NCBI RefSeq assembly: GCF_034259425.1
Contig: NZ_JAXIVU010000012.1
Location: 1-64,000 of the forward strand
DNA: 64,000 nucleotides
Origin: Denitrificimonas halotolerans
GTDB taxonomy: Bacteria; Pseudomonadota; Gammaproteobacteria; Pseudomonadales; Pseudomonadaceae
Reading direction: 5' to 3'
The position numbers and the translations under genes are program-made. The notes under the pieces were generated by a model. It made no database searches, was not told the origin of the DNA, and saw nothing but the letters and a program-made list of their open reading frames with translations. Shown one piece after another: positions 60,746 through 64,000 of this stretch; the first letter of the stretch is position 1; every line of letters starts with the position of its first letter.

Positions 60746-61840
60746 TTGTCTAAATTGATACGAGGTGTTGTGTTGGCGTTGACGGCCAATGTGCTCATGA
60801 GCAGTACAGCATTTGCAGAAAGTAAAGTACATGTTTATAACTGGTCTGATTACATCAGTAAATCAGTGTTAGAAGATTTTACAGCACAAACACAAACTCA
60901 AGTGGTTTACGATGTATTTGATTCAAACGAGGCCTTGGAAGGTAAGTTGTTAGCGGGACGTAGTGGTTACGATGTGGTGGTGCCATCGGATCACTTTTTG
61001 GCTCGCCAAGTACAGGCTGGAGCTTTCGGTAAGTTGGATAAAAGCCTGCTACCAAATTGGGATAATTTAGATCCTCAACTGCTTGCTCAAGTGGCAACCA
61101 ATGATCCAGGTAACCAGTACGCAGTGCCATATTTATGGGGCACTAACGGTATTGGTTATAACGTGGATAAAGTCAAAGAAGTATTAGGTGTGGAGCGTAT
61201 TGACTCTTGGGCAGTACTTTTTGAAGCAGAAAACATGAAAAAGCTCAGCACTTGTGGTGTGGCTTTTTTAGACTCTGCTGATGAAATGTTGCCGGCAATG
61301 CTGAATTACTTGGGTTTAGATCCAAATAGCCATAATGCTGATGACTATAAACAAGCGGAAGCTAAATTGGCTGAAGTTCGACCTTATGTCACTTATTTCC
61401 ACTCATCAAAATATGTTGGAGACTTAGCCAACGGTAATATCTGTGTGGCCGCTGGTTTTTCTGGTGATGTGTTACAGGCAGCTGATCGTGCTGAAGAAGC
61501 TGGTCAGGGCGTGCGTGTAGCCTATAGTATTCCGAAAGAAGGTGGTAATCTCTGGTTCGACATGCTGGCGATTCCGGCTGATGCACAAAATGTCGAAGAA
61601 GCACATGCCTTTATCAATTATTTATTAGATCCAGCAGTGATTGCACAGGTCAGTGACTATGTAGGGTATGCTAATCCTAACCGTTACGCGTTTGAGTTAA
61701 TGGACGAAAATGTGCGTAATAATCCTGCAGTCTATCCAGAACAGGCTGTGTTGGATAAGTTGTTTGTTTCTCAACCTTTGCCGAGCAAAGTGCAGCGCAT
61801 AAAAACCCGTAGTTGGACGCGCTTTAAGTCTGGAAAGTAA
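60746..61840 (+). CDS. spuE: Polyamine ABC transporter binding protein (SpuE type, spermidine-like)
   Basis: A second periplasmic polyamine receptor, 364 residues, clearly paralogous to its neighbour throughout (VYNWSDYISKSVLEDF, FDVFDSNEALEGKLLAG, YLWGTNGIGYN). The best start is a TTG at 60746 with GGAGG 8 bp upstream; no ATG or GTG is better placed. The signal peptide ends AFA. Trp in LWFDM suggests the spermidine-preferring SpuE type (inference from P. aeruginosa). Confidence 0.88.
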   Translation: MSKLIRGVVLALTANVLMSSTAFAESKVHVYNWSDYISKSVLEDFTAQTQTQVVYDVFDSNEALEGKLLAGRSGYDVVVPSDHFLARQVQAGAFGKLDKSLLPNWDNLDPQLLAQVATNDPGNQYAVPYLWGTNGIGYNVDKVKEVLGVERIDSWAVLFEAENMKKLSTCGVAFLDSADEMLPAMLNYLGLDPNSHNADDYKQAEAKLAEVRPYVTYFHSSKYVGDLANGNICVAAGFSGDVLQAADRAEEAGQGVRVAYSIPKEGGNLWFDMLAIPADAQNVEEAHAFINYLLDPAVIAQVSDYVGYANPNRYAFELMDENVRNNPAVYPEQAVLDKLFVSQPLPSKVQRIKTRSWTRFKSGK

Positions 61841-61860
61841 TCATTTGTTAAATTAGCAAA

Positions 61861-61886
61861 GCTCAGCCTTTTTGGCTGGGCTTTTT
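61861..61886 (+). terminator. Hairpin after spuE
   Basis: The stem GCTCAGCC/GGCTGGGC (one G-T pair) with a T5 loop is followed by TTTTT, 20 bp after the spuE stop. It would let the binding proteins be made in excess over the permease subunits. Confidence 0.8.
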
Positions 61887-61902
61887 GCATTGGGAGAATC
61901 CT

Positions 61903-63057
61903 ATGGCAATACCTTCAGGCGCGTACAAGAAAGCTTTGGCTAACTTGCAAAAGCCTAAAGACGTGTTAGTGAAAATTGAGCGCGTCACCAAGTACTTTGA
62001 CGATACCTTAGCTGTTGATGAAGTCTCGCTGAACATTAATAAAGGTGAGATTTTTGCTCTATTGGGTGGGTCAGGTTCCGGGAAGTCGACATTGCTGCGC
62101 ATGTTGGCAGGGTTTGAGACGCCGACTGAAGGGCGCATCATCTTAGATGGTGTGGATATCACAGATATGCCGCCCTATGAACGTCCTATTAATATGATGT
62201 TTCAGTCCTATGCACTATTTCCGCATATGACAGTAGAGCAAAATATAGCCTTTGGTTTAAAGCAGGACCGTTTGGGGAAAGAAGAAATTACCGAGCGCGT
62301 TAATGAGATGCTGAAGCTGGTGCATATGGCCCAGTATGCGAAGCGTAAGCCACATCAGTTGTCAGGTGGGCAGCGTCAGCGTGTAGCCTTGGCTCGCTCT
62401 TTAGCTAAACGTCCAAAGCTTTTGTTGCTAGATGAGCCGATGGGGGCTTTAGATAAAAAGCTGCGCTCACAAATGCAATTAGAATTGGTGGAGATTATTG
62501 AGCGTGTGGGTGTGACCTGTGTCATGGTTACGCACGACCAAGAAGAAGCTATGACGATGGCGGAGCGTATTGCCATTATGCACCAAGGTTGGATTGCCCA
62601 AGTAGGGAGTCCTATGGATATTTATGAAACCCCAGCCAGTCGTTTGGTGTGCGAATTCATCGGTAATGTTAACCTCTTTGATGGAGAGATTTTTGCAGAT
62701 GACTCGGATCATGCTGTTGTGATTTGCCCTCAGCTCGAACGCCCGATTTATATTGGTCATGGTATTACTAGTTTGGCAGAGAATAAACGGGTCACTTTTG
62801 CTTTGCGCCCTGAAAAGTTATTGCTCAGTAGCACTAAGCCAGAAGACTTGGAGCATGAGGACTATAACTGGGCTAAAGGCATTGTGCATGATATTGCTTA
62901 CTTAGGCGGACATTCGGTGTATTACGTCGAATTAGCTTCAGGCATTATCGTTCAAGCTTTTATTGCTAACTCAGAGCGTAACGTTAAGCGTCCAACTTGG
63001 GATGATGAAGTTTATGTGCATTGGGTTGATGATAGTGGTGTGGTATTTCAATCATGA
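61903..63057 (+). CDS. potG: Polyamine ABC transporter ATP-binding protein
   Basis: Cytoplasmic ATPase of the importer (SpuF in P. aeruginosa). The ATG at 61903 has GGGAGA upstream and gives 384 residues. Walker A is GGSGSGKST, the Q-loop has MMFQSYALFPHM, the ABC signature is LSGGQRQRVALARS, Walker B is LLLDEPMGALDKK and the switch is VTHDQEEAM. A C-terminal TOBE domain starts at about 275. Its stop overlaps potH by 4 bp. Confidence 0.96.
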   Translation: MAIPSGAYKKALANLQKPKDVLVKIERVTKYFDDTLAVDEVSLNINKGEIFALLGGSGSGKSTLLRMLAGFETPTEGRIILDGVDITDMPPYERPINMMFQSYALFPHMTVEQNIAFGLKQDRLGKEEITERVNEMLKLVHMAQYAKRKPHQLSGGQRQRVALARSLAKRPKLLLLDEPMGALDKKLRSQMQLELVEIIERVGVTCVMVTHDQEEAMTMAERIAIMHQGWIAQVGSPMDIYETPASRLVCEFIGNVNLFDGEIFADDSDHAVVICPQLERPIYIGHGITSLAENKRVTFALRPEKLLLSSTKPEDLEHEDYNWAKGIVHDIAYLGGHSVYYVELASGIIVQAFIANSERNVKRPTWDDEVYVHWVDDSGVVFQS

Positions 63058-63965
63058 CCATACGCAATAAATTGTTGGGGATGCTGCCCAAAGGTCGCCA
63101 TGCAGTGATTGGCGTACCGTTTTTTTGGATGTTGTTATTCTTCCTACTGCCCTTTGCCATTATTATTAAAATCAGTTTCTCAGAAGCTGATATTGCTATT
63201 CCACCTTATACCAGTTTGACTGAATGGGCTGATGATCAGCTGACGATATTGCTGAACTTTGGTAACTATGTCTTGCTCAGTGAAGATCAGCTCTATCTTG
63301 CAGCATATTTAGGGTCGTTAAAAATAGCCTTAGTCAGTACTGTGCTGTGTTTGCTCGTCGGTTACCCAATGGCATATGCCATTGCACGTTCTAGTAAGCA
63401 GATGCAGCCGGTTTGGTTGTTGCTGATTATGATGCCCACCTGGACCGCTTTACTGATTCGAGTGTACGCGTGGATGGGGATTCTAAGTAATAATGGATTA
63501 CTTAATAACGCCTTGTTATGGCTGGGGGTGATTAATGAGCCGCTACAGATTTTGAACACTAATATAGCGGTGTATATCGGTATTGTGTATGCCTACCTGC
63601 CTTTTATGGTGCTGCCTTTGTACGCTAATTTGGTGAAGCATGATGTTTCGCTATTAGAGGCGGCATCGGATCTAGGAGCTAAGGGATACAGTGCCTTCTG
63701 GAAAATCACAGTACCACTATCCAAAAGTGGCATTATTGCAGGTTGTATGCTGGTCTTTATTCCTGTGGTGGGTGAGTTTGTAATCCCAGAGCTGTTGGGT
63801 GGCCCTGAAACACTCATGATTGGTAAGGTGCTTTGGCAAGAGTTTTTTAATAATCGCGATTGGCCAGTAGCAGCATCTTTGGCTGTGATTATGCTCTTGA
63901 TTTTAATCATCCCGATCATTTTATTTAATCGTAACCAAGCCAAGGAAATGGAGGGCAAAGCATGA
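63054..63965 (+). CDS. potH: Polyamine ABC transporter permease PotH
   Basis: A 303-residue inner-membrane subunit (SpuG in P. aeruginosa) with six helices. The first is at about 22-40, and a periplasmic loop of about 50 residues precedes the transport domain. The ABC permease EAA loop reads EAASDLGAKGYSAFWKITVPLS. The segment IARSSKQMQPVWLLLIMMPTWTALLIRVYAW is typical of PotH. It overlaps the next gene by 4 bp. Confidence 0.96.
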   Translation: MTIRNKLLGMLPKGRHAVIGVPFFWMLLFFLLPFAIIIKISFSEADIAIPPYTSLTEWADDQLTILLNFGNYVLLSEDQLYLAAYLGSLKIALVSTVLCLLVGYPMAYAIARSSKQMQPVWLLLIMMPTWTALLIRVYAWMGILSNNGLLNNALLWLGVINEPLQILNTNIAVYIGIVYAYLPFMVLPLYANLVKHDVSLLEAASDLGAKGYSAFWKITVPLSKSGIIAGCMLVFIPVVGEFVIPELLGGPETLMIGKVLWQEFFNNRDWPVAASLAVIMLLILIIPIILFNRNQAKEMEGKA

Positions 63966-64000
63966 AGAATTTCAAATTTTCGCGCTTTATGCTGATTACA
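63962..64000 (+). CDS. potI: Polyamine ABC transporter permease PotI (5' end only)
   Basis: The ATG at 63962 overlaps the potH stop (ATGA), and 13 codons (MKNFKFSRFMLIT) remain before the window ends. Position after potG-potH and the basic N-terminus running into a hydrophobic stretch fit the second permease subunit (SpuH). The sequence is too short to confirm by motif. Confidence 0.75.
   Translation, partial: MKNFKFSRFMLIT

Overview
The window is chromosomal DNA from a gammaproteobacterium of the Pseudomonas lineage. The gene order (DUF423-thiS-thiG-trmB-DUF3392-hemW-rdgB-DUF4426-metW-metX-yggU-yggT-proC-pilT, rpsU-dnaG-rpoD, rpe-gph-trpE, mpl-ubiX, purE-purK) is that of Pseudomonas, but the DNA is much more AT-rich than a typical Pseudomonas. 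A low-GC relative such as Thiopseudomonas or a similar genus is my inference. No rRNA operon, prophage, plasmid gene or CRISPR array was seen.

Layout. 0-1 kb: the 3' end of a dead tnpB, a promoter and a tRNA-Asn/Pro/Lys operon, then ten exact GTGACAA repeats. 1-8.5 kb: isoprenoid, pyrophosphatase, murein recycling (mpl), ubiX and purEK genes plus small envelope proteins. 8.7-19.4 kb: rpe-gph, a graveyard of two TnpB lineages, selD-mnmH, a trp leader peptide with trpE, a meso-diaminopimelate dehydrogenase gene set inside the trp locus, trpGDC, coaE and yacG. 19.5-29.7 kb: the queuosine-precursor transporter YhhQ, a TauE-type exporter with a LysR regulator, the complete dctBD-dctPQM C4-dicarboxylate TRAP system with a sigma-54 promoter, and a DMT permease. 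30-37 kb: a sodium:solute symporter with a 43-residue membrane partner, a broken tnpB, tRNA-Ile2 and the rpoD-dnaG-rpsU macromolecular synthesis block. 37-51.7 kb: housekeeping genes (tsaD, plsY, folBK, dadA-alr, cytochrome c5, sodB, mtgA, thiSG, trmB, hemW, rdgB, metWX). 52-57.7 kb: two nearly identical intact solo tnpB elements in opposite orientation around yggU-yggT-proC-pilT. 57.7-64 kb: a cytochrome b / cytochrome c' pair and a spuDEFGH-type polyamine ABC transporter cut by the window end.

Most notable points. (1) The leader of metX can fold into a three-way-junction RNA of about 117 nt directly after a predicted promoter; it fits no SAM riboswitch class I know. (2) The multicopy TnpB family has Gly-Asn where canonical TnpB has the RuvC-II Glu-Asp, and comes without tnpA. 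(3) A trpE leader peptide ends in Arg-Trp-Arg-Trp. (4) A possible preQ1 riboswitch covers the ribosome-binding site of yhhQ. (5) The stop codon of gph appears to be supplied by the end of a TnpB element.
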